Of a DNA stretch of 64,000 bases, positions 45,860 through 55,218 are shown in pieces. The notes beneath the pieces were generated by a model. It saw only the letters and a program-made list of their open reading frames with translations, had not been told where the DNA came from and did no database searches. Location: contig NC_021184.1 in NCBI RefSeq assembly GCF_000233715.2, positions 558,001-622,000 of the forward strand. Direction: 5' to 3'. Position 1 is the first letter of the stretch; each line of letters opens with the position of its first letter. Both the position numbers and the translations under genes were made by a program. Source of the stretch: Desulfoscipio gibsoniae DSM 7213 (lineage in GTDB: Bacteria; Bacillota; Desulfotomaculia; Desulfotomaculales; Desulfallaceae).

Positions 45860-47194
45860 ATGACACGGTTATTCGGCACCGATGGCGTGCGTGGCGTTGC
45901 CAACAAGGATCTCACCCCGGAGCTGGCTTATAAGCTGGGCCGGGCCGGGGCATATGCTCTGGCGAATGGCCAGGGGCCGGGCCGGCTGGTGGTGGGGCGG
46001 GATACCCGGGTGTCCGGGGACATGCTGGAAGCCGCACTGTCCGCCGGTATCTGCTCCACCGGGGTGGATGTATTAACAGTGGGTGTTATCCCCACACCCG
46101 CTATAGCATTGCTGACCAGGGAGCTGGACGCCGCCGGGGGAGTGGTGATATCAGCCTCGCACAACCCTGTGGAGGACAACGGCATTAAATTCTTCGGACC
46201 CAGCGGCTATAAACTAACCGATGAGAAGGAGCAGCGGATTGAGCAACTGCTTTCGGACGGCGATGCCGGGTTACCCTCGCCGGTGGGGGCGGGCGTAGGC
46301 CGGATACACCGGGTGACCGATGCCGATGACCGTTACGTTGCTTTCCTCAAGGGAACCATTCCCGGCGATTTCAGCGGGCTTAAAATTGTGGTGGACTGTG
46401 CCAACGGCGCGGCCTACTGGGTGGCCCCCCGGGTGCTGGCAGAGCTGGGTGCCGAGGTGATAGCTGTTTTTAACACCCCGGACGGGGTAAATATAAACGA
46501 CGGGTGCGGCTCCACCCACCCGGAAAAACTTCGTGAGGCGGTTTTGCAGCACGGTGCCGACCTGGGCCTGGCCCATGACGGGGATGCCGACCGGTTGATT
46601 GCCGTGGATCACCTGGGCAACCTGGTGGATGGCGACCAGATTATGGTTATTTGCGCCCGGCACTTGAAGGCCCAAAGCCAGCTGCCCAAAAACACCGTGG
46701 TGGTTACGGTGATGAGCAATCTGGGCCTGCACCTGGCTATGCGGGAAGCGGGCATTGAGGTGCTGCAGACCAAGGTGGGAGACCGTTACGTGCTGGAAGA
46801 ACTGCTGCACAGCGGAGCGGTTTTCGGCGGCGAACAGTCCGGGCATATACTGTTTCTGGAACACAGCCCCACTGGTGACGGGCTGCTCACCGCACTGCAA
46901 CTGCTGGCGGTGGTAAAAGCCACCGGGCGCAGCCTGGCTGAGCTGGCAAGGCAGATGGAGCGCCTGCCGCAGCTGTTGGAGAATGTCCGGGTAGCGGATA
47001 AACACCAGGTAATGACCAGCCCGGTGCTGGAGCAGAGCATTGCAGCCATGGAAAAGAGCCTGGCCGGCCAGGGGCGGATACTGGTACGCCCCTCGGGCAC
47101 CGAGTCGCTGGTGCGGGTAATGGCTGAGGGCCGCGACATGGAACAGCTGCAGGCCATTGTGGGTGAACTGGTGGATGTGGTTAATGGACTTTAA
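45860..47194 (+). CDS. glmM: phosphoglucosamine mutase
   Basis: 444 residues. It converts glucosamine-6-phosphate to glucosamine-1-phosphate for peptidoglycan precursors. The phospho-serine is S100 in [18 protein letters not shown]; the metal loop is DGDADR ([12 protein letters not shown]), the sugar loop GEQSGH and the phosphate loop [22 protein letters not shown] precedes the ATG. It is followed by glmS, the step before it in the pathway, controlled separately by a ribozyme. Confidence 0.97.
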   Translation: MTRLFGTDGVRGVANKDLTPELAYKLGRAGAYALANGQGPGRLVVGRDTRVSGDMLEAALSAGICSTGVDVLTVGVIPTPAIALLTRELDAAGGVVISASHNPVEDNGIKFFGPSGYKLTDEKEQRIEQLLSDGDAGLPSPVGAGVGRIHRVTDADDRYVAFLKGTIPGDFSGLKIVVDCANGAAYWVAPRVLAELGAEVIAVFNTPDGVNINDGCGSTHPEKLREAVLQHGADLGLAHDGDADRLIAVDHLGNLVDGDQIMVICARHLKAQSQLPKNTVVVTVMSNLGLHLAMREAGIEVLQTKVGDRYVLEELLHSGAVFGGEQSGHILFLEHSPTGDGLLTALQLLAVVKATGRSLAELARQMERLPQLLENVRVADKHQVMTSPVLEQSIAAMEKSLAGQGRILVRPSGTESLVRVMAEGRDMEQLQAIVGELVDVVNGL

Positions 47195-47352
47195 TGAATG
47201 CAGCCCCGGTGGCTTTAGCGTTTTAGCTTAGCTGGTGCTGTTATAATTCTATAACTGTATACAGGGAACCTTAATGCCTGCTTATGCGTCAACAATATAA
47301 CAAAGCATTATGTTGGTAATTGGCTGTTAAATTCGGTTTATCCATTTTCTTT

Positions 47353-47381
47353 GTGACAATTAAATTCAGGCGCATTATAAA
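47353..47381 (+). promoter_or_regulatory. sigma-A promoter of glmS
   Basis: GTGACA (47353-47358), 17-base spacer, TATAAA (47376-47381), giving an RNA that begins about 130 bases before the glmS ribozyme. Confidence 0.6.
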
Positions 47382-47519
47382 CACTCATGTTGCTCTTCTA
47401 ACGCGGTACCAGCATAAAAATGAAAATTGTTTTCAGGATAGACTATACTGAAAGGTGGTGATGGTTTATTAATACGTTGCTATAAGGCAAGGGTAAGGAG
47501 ATGTACAATTGCATGGTAA

Positions 47520-47718
47520 GCGCCAGAACCCGGTTTACCCGGGTTGACGAGGAGGGAGTTATCGAAAATTTCGGCGGGTGCTCCCCGGTCGAGTCACGAC
47601 CGTCAAAGGTACTACAAATCCTGTGGGTAACTACAGGGACAAAGCGTACCGGGTGACTGGGCAAAGGCATAAATACCGACCCAAAGCCGTCAGGATAGGT
47701 ATGCCATTTTGACGGCTA
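47520..47718 (+). ncRNA. glmS ribozyme: glmS ribozyme (glucosamine-6-phosphate-activated)
   Basis: The conserved catalytic core is present: cleavage site GGTAA|GCGCCAGAACC with G1 at 47520, GACGAGGAGGGAGTTATCGA, GGCGGGTGCTCCC, AAATCCTGTGGGTAACTACAG, GACAAAGCGTACCGGGTGA, CTGGGCAAAGGCA and the P4 hairpin GCCGTCA..TGACGGC ending near 47718. It lies about 200 bases before the glmS start. When glucosamine-6-phosphate accumulates the RNA cuts itself and the 5'-hydroxyl message is degraded (established for the class). P4 is followed by ATTTTT, but this is not an independent terminator. Confidence 0.96.
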
Positions 47719-47925
47719 TTTTTATGCCCATTTTGAGGATCTCTTGCATTAACATTAGATCTATGGTTAAACAAAGGTAATGGGATTTGGTTTATTTTAA
47801 AGGCTTAATTGGAGTTTTCGCAGTAAACACTATACCTGTCTGTAAAAACCCTGAAAGAAATCAGGTTATCATGTGCCGATAAACGGTATTTTAAAAACAG
47901 GCCATTGAACGGAGGTTTTAAATAT

Positions 47926-49755
47926 ATGTGCGGCATTGTGGGATATATTGGCGGCCGTCAGGCGGCACCCATATTATTGGATGGTTTGCAGAAGTTGGAG
48001 TACCGGGGTTATGATTCCGCTGGTATTGCTGTGATCCAGGACGGCGCTATTGAACTGCAAAAGAAAACAGGTAAACTTATTGAACTGCGCAAGCAAATGA
48101 ACGATCGCCTGCCCGAGTCCACCGTGGGCATCGGGCACACCCGCTGGGCCACCCACGGCCGTCCCAGCGATGCCAACGCCCACCCCCACCTGGATTGCTC
48201 CGGCCGGTTTGCGGTGGTGCACAACGGCATTATCGAAAACTACTTTACCCTGCGGGAGTGGCTGATTGCCCAGGGGCACGTGTTTCGCTCGGAGACCGAT
48301 ACCGAAGTGCTGCCCCACTTAATTGAAGAATTTTACATGGGCGACCTGGTGGAAACCATGCAGCGGGTGCTCAAGAAAGTGGACGGCTCCTATGCCGCGG
48401 TGGTGCTGTCCCTGGACGAACCTAATCAGCTGGTGGCGGCCCGCCACGACAGCCCGCTGATCGTGGGGCTGGGGGAGGGGGAATACTTTCTGGCCTCCGA
48501 TATCCCGGCGCTGCTGGCCCACACCCGGCAGACCTATATACTGGAGGACGGCGAAATAGCTGTGCTCACACGGGAGGGGGCCCAGGTGCTTAACCGGACC
48601 GGTCAACCCGTGGATAAAAAAATATTCACCGTTAAATGGGAAGCTAAACAGGCCGAAAAGGAAGGCTACGCCCACTTTATGCTCAAGGAAATTCACGAGC
48701 AGCCCCGGGCCCTCAAGGATACCCTGAGCGGGCGTATCGCCCCGGATGGTAGCGGCGTAACCTTAAGTGAAATAAACATCCCCGAGGAAGAGCTCCGGGA
48801 AATTAATAAAATCTTTATCACAGCCTGCGGCACGGCTTTTCATGCCGGCCTGGTGGGCAAACATATTATCGAAACCCTGGCCCGCATTCCTGTGGAAGCC
48901 GATATTGCTTCGGAATTTCGCTACCGCAACCCGCTGCTGGATCGGCATTCCCTGGTGATTGTGGTCAGCCAGAGCGGTGAAACCGCCGATACCCTGGCGG
49001 CGCTGCGGGAGGCCAAGCGCAAAGGGGCCCGGGTGCTGGCAGTGACCAACGTGGTGGACAGCTCGGTGGCCAGGGAAGCCGATGACGTACTATACACCTG
49101 GGCAGGGCCGGAAATAGCCGTGGCCTCTACCAAGGCCTACACTACCCAGCTGGTATCCATGTATCTAATAGGCCTCTACCTGGCCCAGCGGCGCGGTACG
49201 CTGAAGCCGGAAGAAATGACCCAAATTGTTACCGGGCTGCGCAAGCTGCCCGATAAAGTAAGTGCCATTTTGGAAAACGGCAAAGACATTGAAACATTCG
49301 TCCGGCAATACTGTGACTGTTCCAGCATATTTTTTATCGGCCGGGGTCTGGACCACGCCGTGGCCATGGAGGGATCATTAAAGCTCAAGGAAATCTCTTA
49401 TATTCATGCCGAGGCCTATGCTGCAGGCGAACTGAAGCACGGCACCCTGGCTCTGATAGTAAAGGATGTACCGGTTATCGCCCTGGCCACCCAGTCGGTG
49501 CTGTTTGAAAAGATGCTCAGCAACATCAAGGAGGTCAAAGCCCGGGACGCCACGGTGCTGGCGGTGGCCATGCGGGGTCTGGAAGAGGTGGCCAAAGAAG
49601 CCGACCAGGTTATGTATATTCCCCGCACCCACCAGGTCCTTACCCCTGTGCTGGCAGTGATACCTATGCAGCTCCTGGCCTACCACATGGCCGTGGTTCG
49701 GGACTGCGATGTGGACCAGCCCAGGAATTTAGCCAAAAGTGTGACGGTGGAGTAG
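47926..49755 (+). CDS. glmS: glutamine-fructose-6-phosphate aminotransferase (isomerising)
   Basis: 609 residues. The N-terminal glutaminase starts MCGIVGYIGG; Cys2 becomes the nucleophile after Met removal, so the ATG at 47926 (GGAGG upstream) must be the start, not the in-frame one seven codons earlier. Two SIS isomerase domains follow (about 285-420 and 455-595; TACGTAFHAGLVGK, VVSQSGETADTL, ASTKAYTTQL), and the protein ends NLAKSVTVE as the family does. It makes glucosamine-6-phosphate from fructose-6-phosphate and glutamine. Confidence 0.97.
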   Translation: MCGIVGYIGGRQAAPILLDGLQKLEYRGYDSAGIAVIQDGAIELQKKTGKLIELRKQMNDRLPESTVGIGHTRWATHGRPSDANAHPHLDCSGRFAVVHNGIIENYFTLREWLIAQGHVFRSETDTEVLPHLIEEFYMGDLVETMQRVLKKVDGSYAAVVLSLDEPNQLVAARHDSPLIVGLGEGEYFLASDIPALLAHTRQTYILEDGEIAVLTREGAQVLNRTGQPVDKKIFTVKWEAKQAEKEGYAHFMLKEIHEQPRALKDTLSGRIAPDGSGVTLSEINIPEEELREINKIFITACGTAFHAGLVGKHIIETLARIPVEADIASEFRYRNPLLDRHSLVIVVSQSGETADTLAALREAKRKGARVLAVTNVVDSSVAREADDVLYTWAGPEIAVASTKAYTTQLVSMYLIGLYLAQRRGTLKPEEMTQIVTGLRKLPDKVSAILENGKDIETFVRQYCDCSSIFFIGRGLDHAVAMEGSLKLKEISYIHAEAYAAGELKHGTLALIVKDVPVIALATQSVLFEKMLSNIKEVKARDATVLAVAMRGLEEVAKEADQVMYIPRTHQVLTPVLAVIPMQLLAYHMAVVRDCDVDQPRNLAKSVTVE

Positions 49756-49860
49756 GGAACGGATGATTGCAGCCTCTGTTTTCTAAAAAAGGTTGCGGCC
49801 ATCTTTGCCAAGTACCCGAAATAGCATATAAGTTCATTTATAAACACCGCTTAGCCTCAT

Positions 49861-49902
49861 AGGGGTAATACCAGCGTCGTAAGCGACGCTGGTATTACCC
49901 CT
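49861..49902 (+). terminator. 19-bp hairpin after glmS
   Basis: AGGGGTAATACCAGCGTCG (49861-49879) pairs exactly with 49884-49902 around a TAAG loop. It lies 105 bases after the glmS stop and is likely a terminator or bidirectional end; no long T-run follows. Confidence 0.65.
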
Positions 49903-50009
49903 TAATGGGAGTCTGTACAAAATTTTGCGTATTATTGTGTTAAGGCTATGATTACTAGACGATTCTGTTTTGTTAGCATTATATATGCACCAGTATTATA
50001 CCCATCCGG

Positions 50010-50624
50010 TTAGTCTCCCGTTTGGGCGGTCATAATCATCGCTCTTACAAGGCATCCCTCTAAAAAAGCCAGACATTCAAACTCCATAAAGCGTGAAGCA
50101 TTTTTATCAAACAAAATCTGAACTTCGCAAGGAAATTCATCATCTCCATCATAATAAACAATTTGGAGGAGGATTTTCGGCAATGCTTTCAGAAGCCATG
50201 AATAGCCGCCCGATTTTAGCTTGCCGTTAAAAACCCCACCTAATCTGCACATAGTTTCACTGAATGTTACATAATTTCCACTGAATGTTTTAACGAGCGG
50301 ATCGGTCATCCATTTTATATTTGTGCTGAGTATTATTCCTGTGCCGGCAAGATAAGAAATCGGCACATATGAAAATGTAGGTTCACCCACGCCTTTGGAC
50401 AATGTATAGTAAGCCAGCACACTGCGGTTGTTGACATTAACCGGCTTACCGTCCGTCGGATTAACACCGCGGGAACTAATCTCGTATTCTCGGCCAAGAA
50501 AATTGACAGATAGGGCACCGTCCGGCTGAAGTGACAGACCAAGCCGTTCGGCAACCTCTAAAAAATCGCATTTGCTCAATTTGGGTATAAGGCTTTCATA
50601 AATTTGTTCATAACCACTACTCAT
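50010..50624 (-). CDS. DUF3786 domain protein
   Basis: 204 residues. The layout matches DUF3786: a CDFLEVAERLGLSL helix, the strand-rich LSVNFLGREYEISS, VLAYYTLSKG and the acidic YYDGDDEFPCEVQILFDKNAS segment. Members occur in anaerobes near Fe-S and one-carbon metabolism genes, but the function is not known. It is the last gene of the minus-strand cluster behind two molybdopterin oxidoreductases, 87 bases after the second, and so is probably an accessory to them. AGGAGTATC lies before the start. Its first 42 bases are duplicated at 59858-59899. Confidence 0.8.
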   Translation of the reverse strand: MSSGYEQIYESLIPKLSKCDFLEVAERLGLSLQPDGALSVNFLGREYEISSRGVNPTDGKPVNVNNRSVLAYYTLSKGVGEPTFSYVPISYLAGTGIILSTNIKWMTDPLVKTFSGNYVTFSETMCRLGGVFNGKLKSGGYSWLLKALPKILLQIVYYDGDDEFPCEVQILFDKNASRFMEFECLAFLEGCLVRAMIMTAQTGD

Positions 50625-50850
50625 AAGATACTCCTTTCATTGTGCGCTGCAGATGCTCATTTTCAAGACCGTTCAAGGGCTGTGGAATTATTGAGTCAGA
50701 CCACATTTTTGTCAACTGCCCTTACTTATCCGGCAAAGTAAAGCTTTTAGCGCCGGATACCCCAATATCGGGTCTGCTGCCTCTAATGAAGTGAGTAAGT
50801 TGATGTTAGCTTCTGACCAACCATGGGGAATATTAATTATCCCTGGCAAA
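50583..50850. repeat. 268-bp direct repeat, copy 1 (intact gene junction)
   Basis: This stretch covers the first 14 codons of the DUF3786 gene, the intergenic gap, and the last ~46 codons of the molybdopterin oxidoreductase. It recurs in the same orientation at 59858-60123 with only a few substitutions and two 1-base deletions. Confidence 0.95.
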
Positions 50851-52775
50851 ATCCGTTCAGTCACCTTGGCTTTTAATTTTATGGTTCCTCTTTTTGTCTG
50901 TACGGAAATTAGATCCCCATCAGTCAGGCCATATTGAGTAGCCGTATCCACATGAATCTCAGCAAAAGGCTCAGATGATTTCCGCCTTAAGGTGGGAAGA
51001 TTTCTATGTTGGGAATGAGTAAAATGTTTATCTCTGGCCCCGGTGGTTAATATTAACGGGAATTCCTTGGCCAATTCAGGTGAATTTTCAGGGCTTTCCG
51101 GCGGTTCTTTGTATGTTGGAATAGGATCATGCCCTAAATTGTTAAGAAACTCCGAGTATATTTCCACTTTCTTTGAGGGGGTGTTAAATCCTTTTTTCTT
51201 GTAAGCCTCATATTTAACTTCCCCTACATTTACTCCACCAGGGTACTTTTCTGTTAGTGCCTTTACATCATAGCCAGATGGTTCCAATAAATAATCAATA
51301 AATGCATCCTCATCTTGCCACGGAAATTCTTCCTCGTACCCCATTTTTTTTGCCATTTCCAACCAGAATGTCAGGTCACTCCAGGCTTCCCCACTCTGCA
51401 GGATTTTTTTGCGCAGCATAACATGAGGTATCGCCCAAAGGGTGCTGTAGTAATCATTTAACTCATTTCTTTCCAGGAAGGTCGCCGCAGGCAGGAACAA
51501 ATCGGCAATTTCAGCTGTTTCAGACATTACCTGGCCCATGACAACTAAAAAATCAAGTTTTTCAAAGGCTTCTTTAACCTTCTTGGATTCCGGCCAAGTC
51601 ATTAGAGGATTTGAGCCGCTAACTATCAGTGCTTTAACGGGATATGGTTCGCCGGTCAGAATCGTATCTGGCAACACCATGGCCTGCCCTTCACCAAATT
51701 CCCGTCCAAAGACACTATAGAAGGGAGAATACTTGTCAATCCCCAATGGCATTCGCTCAAGTTCTTTAACAGTAACCGGAGATTTCGGAAGCATCGGGCC
51801 TTTTACAAATCCACCCTTTTTGTCTAAGTTTCCGGTAATAGCCTCCAAAATTGCAATTGCTCTGCTGCTGTTCAAAGCCGTACTGGTCTGGTCCAGAGCA
51901 TTTGTACCCTGTAAAATACAAGCTGATTCAGCTGTAGCAAACTTCCGGGCAAATTGCTTAATCTTCTCTTCCGGAACTCGGGTTATTTTTGCTACCTTCT
52001 CCGGCGGATAATCCTGAACATGTTCCACCAACTTGTCAAAACCAACTGTCCAGTTATTTACGAAATCTTCGTCATGAAGTTTTTCATTAATAATAACATT
52101 CATCATCCCCAGCATTAATGCACAATCAGTCCCCGGCCGGGGTTGAATATGCATGTCTGCACGGCTGGCAATATTGGTAACCCGAGGATCTACTACAATT
52201 AACTGTAAGCCTTCTTTTCGGGCTTTGCTAATCCACATCGCCAGCGGAGGTGCGGAATTTTCCGGGTTTTTCCCCCAAACTACGGTTAGTTTGGAATTCC
52301 TTGGATCAGCAACATAATAACGACCCAAAGTCAAGATATAACTGATAACTTGACTACGGAAACAAATACTTTCCACGGAAAATATACTGGAACTGCCAAA
52401 AGCATGGGCAAATTTTCTAATCATGCTTACTGCGGAAGTACCTGAGAGTAAAACAGGCATCCCAATTGTAATTGCCACCGCCTGGGGTCCGTAATTTTGT
52501 TTAATTTCCAGCAATTTTCCCTTAATAAGATCTAATGCCTCATCCCAACTAATTTGCTGCCATTTACCGTTAACTTTTTTCATCGGGTGAAGTATTCTGT
52601 CTGGGTCATACTGGTATTCAATCATGGACCGACCTTTAATACATAAGAAACCTTCGTTTAAAGGAAACCCTTTACTGCCGGTTACCTTGGTTATTTTGCC
52701 ATTTTCCACCGTCACATCAATGCCGCATCCCAGATAGCACAGCTGACATGTTGTTTGTACCACTTTCTGAGTCAT
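50712..52775 (-). CDS. cytosolic molybdopterin oxidoreductase, substrate unknown (copy A)
   Basis: 687 residues of the DMSO-reductase superfamily. A [4Fe-4S] motif (C10, C13, C17 in CQLCYLGCG, then C in GFLCIKGRS) is followed by bis-MGD domains; the metal ligand is probably C138 in VESICFRSQ. The C-terminal molydop_binding domain ends near SLEAADPILGYPALKA. No Tat signal and no membrane or electron-transfer partner is adjacent, so it is cytoplasmic; tungsten is as likely as molybdenum. GAGAGGGGGAAA before ATG 52775 excludes the upstream in-frame ATG. It resembles the enzyme directly upstream. Related families include acetylene hydratase and thiosulfate/polysulfide reductases, but I cannot assign a substrate. 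Confidence 0.88.
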   Translation of the reverse strand: MTQKVVQTTCQLCYLGCGIDVTVENGKITKVTGSKGFPLNEGFLCIKGRSMIEYQYDPDRILHPMKKVNGKWQQISWDEALDLIKGKLLEIKQNYGPQAVAITIGMPVLLSGTSAVSMIRKFAHAFGSSSIFSVESICFRSQVISYILTLGRYYVADPRNSKLTVVWGKNPENSAPPLAMWISKARKEGLQLIVVDPRVTNIASRADMHIQPRPGTDCALMLGMMNVIINEKLHDEDFVNNWTVGFDKLVEHVQDYPPEKVAKITRVPEEKIKQFARKFATAESACILQGTNALDQTSTALNSSRAIAILEAITGNLDKKGGFVKGPMLPKSPVTVKELERMPLGIDKYSPFYSVFGREFGEGQAMVLPDTILTGEPYPVKALIVSGSNPLMTWPESKKVKEAFEKLDFLVVMGQVMSETAEIADLFLPAATFLERNELNDYYSTLWAIPHVMLRKKILQSGEAWSDLTFWLEMAKKMGYEEEFPWQDEDAFIDYLLEPSGYDVKALTEKYPGGVNVGEVKYEAYKKKGFNTPSKKVEIYSEFLNNLGHDPIPTYKEPPESPENSPELAKEFPLILTTGARDKHFTHSQHRNLPTLRRKSSEPFAEIHVDTATQYGLTDGDLISVQTKRGTIKLKAKVTERILPGIINIPHGWSEANINLLTSLEAADPILGYPALKALLCRISKGS

Positions 52776-52878
52776 ATAATTTCCCCCTCTCAATTCCCAA
52801 TATTTCATACCTCTTTAGGTAAACTATTATCCGGCTGCTTCAAATTTTATTTGCTGCGGTTCATTGCACAAGCACTGC

Positions 52879-52913
52879 GGGCAGAAAGGCTGTAAATCCA
52901 AGCCTTCCTGCCT
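52879..52913 (-). terminator. hairpin between the two oxidoreductase genes
   Basis: GGGCAGAAAGGCT (52879-52891) pairs with AGCCTTCCTGCCT (52901-52913) with two non-Watson-Crick positions. The right arm is shared with the hairpin at 55104-55146. No T-run follows, so it may only partly terminate, setting the ratio of the two enzymes. Confidence 0.5.
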
Positions 52914-52921
52914 GTTAAAAA

Positions 52922-55000
52922 CTACACTGAAATTCTGCAAAGCAGCCCTTTAAGGACCGGATAACCGGTAACCGGGTTGGCACAGGCGTTGTCCGTCAAA
53001 AGATTTATATTGGCATCCTGCCAGCCGTGTGGAATATGGATGACCCCGGGTTTAATATCTTCGGTGACTTTGACCTTGATTTTAATTTTACCCCTGCGGT
53101 TTTCCACAGTGGCAATAACGCCGTCTGGAATGTGGTATTTTTCCGCATCCAAAGGATGAAGCTCGGCCAGCGGTTCGGAAACGCGACGTTTCAACGAAGG
53201 AACGTCGCGCATCTGGGAGTGAACATGGAAGATATTCCGGCTCCCTGTGGTAAGTACCAGGGGGTATTCCGCCGCCAGTCCGGGATCGCTAATCCTGGTT
53301 TCCGGTGATTCCAGGTGAGTCGGCAGAGGGCTGTAACCCATATCTCTCAAATACCGGGAGTGGATTTCAATTTTACCGCTCGGTGTTTTAAAGCCTTCCC
53401 GCTCATATTTACGGTACTTGTGTTCAGCATAGAAAAAACCTTCGGGCTGTTTCTCGGTCAAATATTCATAAGTAACTCCGGATGGCCGTAAAATATCTTT
53501 AAGCAGATCTTCTCCCGTCTGCCAGGGGAATTCGTCATGATATCCCAGCCGCCGGCCCAAATCCATTAAAAATTCCAAAACCGGACGGCACTGGCCATAC
53601 TCCATGATTTTTTTACGGGTCATGATATATGGCAGACTCCAGAGATTATAGTAATCAGCGATCTCGGACGTTTCCAGAAAGGTTCCGGCAGGCAGGACCA
53701 GATGGGCCAGTTTGGCGGTTTCCGTCATAAACTGGTCCATAACTACCAGAAAATCCAAACCGGCCAGGGCTTCCCGTACTTTAGCGGAATTAGGCCAGCT
53801 CAAAAGCGGGTTGCTCGCGCAGATTATCATCGAATGTACAGGTTTGTCATCGTCATTTATCAGCCTGTCAACTAGCACCATGGCCTGCCCTTCGCCGAAA
53901 TTCCGCCCGTAAACTCCGTATAAAACCGGGTATTCGGCGATGCCCACCGGGTTTTCGGCAACCATTTTGATGGGTGCAACCACCTTGGTGCGCAGGCGGG
54001 GCGTCTGGATGAATCCGCCCGGCACATCTATATTGCCCGTGATGGCCTGTAAAATCGCAATCCCGCGGTTGTTTTGAAAACCACTGGCCATCGAATCGGT
54101 GCCATTTGGTCCCTGAGCGATACAGGCAGGTTTGGTTTGCGCGAACAATCTGGCCACGTCTTTTATTTTATCGGCAGGCACGGAAGTAATCTCCTGAACC
54201 CGTTCCGGCGTATATGCTTTTACATGTTCGGCCAGTTCAGCAAAACCAACGGTGTATTTTTCAACAAATTCTTGATCATACAGCCCTTCGTCAATAATGA
54301 CATTCATCATCGCAAGCATAAGGGCGCAATCGGTTCCGGGCCGGGGCTGCAAATGATAATCCGCCCTTTTGGCCATAGAGGTTGCGCGGGGATCGATTAC
54401 CACCAGTTTGGCACCGGCCCTTTTCCTCCTGGCAATGGCTGCCCCGATGGGCGGTGAGGATTGTTCGGGATTGGACGCCCAGACGATAATACAGTTCGCC
54501 CGCTCATAGCCGGCGACAAAAAACTTGCCCAGAGTGGCTATATAACCGAGCATCTGGCTCCGGTAACAGAGACTCTCCACTGAGAAGCAGTTAGGGGTGC
54601 CGTAAGCGTGGGCCAGACGGTGGATCATTGCCACCGTAGAGGTGCCTGACAACAACAGCGGCATACCCACGCTAAAAGCCACCTTGCTGTTTTCTCCCAG
54701 AGATTGCGCCTCTTTTAAGTGAGTGACAATTACTTCCATGGCTTCATCCCAGGTTATTTCCTTCCAGCCGGAACCCTGCCTCAACAAGGGCGCGGTCAGG
54801 CGTTTGGGAGAAGTGATATGTTCAATCACCGCCCGCCCCTTGGGGCAGAGGAAACCTTTATTTAGGGGGTGGTTCTTGATCCCCTTGACTTCTGTTATCC
54901 GCCCGTCCTTAATGTGCAGCTCCATCCCGCAGCCCATATGGCAAAGGCTGCAGGCTGTTCTTTCAATACTGTGCGTGGCTGTTATTCTCATCAGCGTCAT
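52922..55000 (-). CDS. cytosolic molybdopterin oxidoreductase, substrate unknown (copy B)
   Basis: 692 residues, a clear paralogue of the next gene. [4Fe-4S] cysteines C17, C20 and C24 (ACSLCHMGCG) plus C in GFLCPKGRA; probable metal ligand C145 in VESLCYRSQM. Conserved patches shared by both enzymes include LLSGTS, DPRAT/DPRVT and QPRPGTDCALML. AAAGGGGTG lies 8 bases before ATG 55000. It is the first structural gene after the sigma-54 promoter at 55060-55074 and the regulator gene. Two similar enzymes in a row may act on related substrates or form a heteromer; both lack export signals and obvious electron-transfer subunits. Confidence 0.88.
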   Translation of the reverse strand: MTLMRITATHSIERTACSLCHMGCGMELHIKDGRITEVKGIKNHPLNKGFLCPKGRAVIEHITSPKRLTAPLLRQGSGWKEITWDEAMEVIVTHLKEAQSLGENSKVAFSVGMPLLLSGTSTVAMIHRLAHAYGTPNCFSVESLCYRSQMLGYIATLGKFFVAGYERANCIIVWASNPEQSSPPIGAAIARRKRAGAKLVVIDPRATSMAKRADYHLQPRPGTDCALMLAMMNVIIDEGLYDQEFVEKYTVGFAELAEHVKAYTPERVQEITSVPADKIKDVARLFAQTKPACIAQGPNGTDSMASGFQNNRGIAILQAITGNIDVPGGFIQTPRLRTKVVAPIKMVAENPVGIAEYPVLYGVYGRNFGEGQAMVLVDRLINDDDKPVHSMIICASNPLLSWPNSAKVREALAGLDFLVVMDQFMTETAKLAHLVLPAGTFLETSEIADYYNLWSLPYIMTRKKIMEYGQCRPVLEFLMDLGRRLGYHDEFPWQTGEDLLKDILRPSGVTYEYLTEKQPEGFFYAEHKYRKYEREGFKTPSGKIEIHSRYLRDMGYSPLPTHLESPETRISDPGLAAEYPLVLTTGSRNIFHVHSQMRDVPSLKRRVSEPLAELHPLDAEKYHIPDGVIATVENRRGKIKIKVKVTEDIKPGVIHIPHGWQDANINLLTDNACANPVTGYPVLKGLLCRISV

Positions 55001-55059
55001 GTAATTCACCCCTTTTTGTTTGTTTGAATGTGCAATGTTTTTTCAGGATAGTAACTAAC

Positions 55060-55074
55060 GCAAATCCCGTACCA
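55060..55074 (-). promoter_or_regulatory. sigma-54 (-24/-12) promoter
   Basis: On the minus strand TGGTACG-GGAT-TTGC matches the consensus TGGCACG-N4-TTGC with one change (T for C). It lies 60 bases upstream of the first oxidoreductase start and downstream of the regulator gene, so transcription would start near 55047. A sigma-54 activator gene is next door, which supports the call strongly. Confidence 0.85.
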
Positions 55075-55103
55075 CCTCAAACACTACGCTTGGAAGACGC
55101 AAA

Positions 55104-55146
55104 AAATAGGCACAAAGGCCACAAAACTAAGCCTTCCTGCCTATTT
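55104..55146 (-). terminator. terminator of the sigma-54 regulator gene
   Basis: On the minus strand AAATAGGCAGGAAGGCTT and GGCCTTTGTGCCTATTT form a long imperfect stem, running directly into a T-run (ATTTTTTG). It lies about 100 bases past the regulator stop and just upstream of the sigma-54 promoter, which insulates the enzyme genes. Confidence 0.75.
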
Positions 55147-55176
55147 AAATCATTTAGAGAAAAGTATGTGCCTGGT

Positions 55177-55218
55177 ACACTTGTAGCGCAGCGCCGCTAC
55201 AAGTGTAACGGCGTTACA
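55177..55218. promoter_or_regulatory. palindromic upstream activator sites
   Basis: ACACTTGTAGCG (55177-55188) and CGCTACAAGTGT (55195-55206) are exact inverted halves with a 6-base centre. They are followed by TGTAACG-G-CGTTACA (55204-55218) and another TTGTAGCGC at about 55220-55228. They lie about 105-160 bases upstream of the sigma-54 promoter, the usual position for enhancer sites, and are the likely binding sites of the adjacent activator. Confidence 0.75.

Noticed and set aside
47443-47670. Minus-strand reading frame over the glmS leader
   Set aside because: It is the complement of the glmS ribozyme, whose base conservation explains the open frame.
47688-47723. Terminator between ribozyme and glmS
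   Set aside because: The hairpin is the conserved P4 of the ribozyme; termination there would abolish glmS expression.
50712-55000. Selenocysteine in the oxidoreductases
   Set aside because: Both probable ligand positions are TGT cysteine codons and no in-frame TGA occurs.
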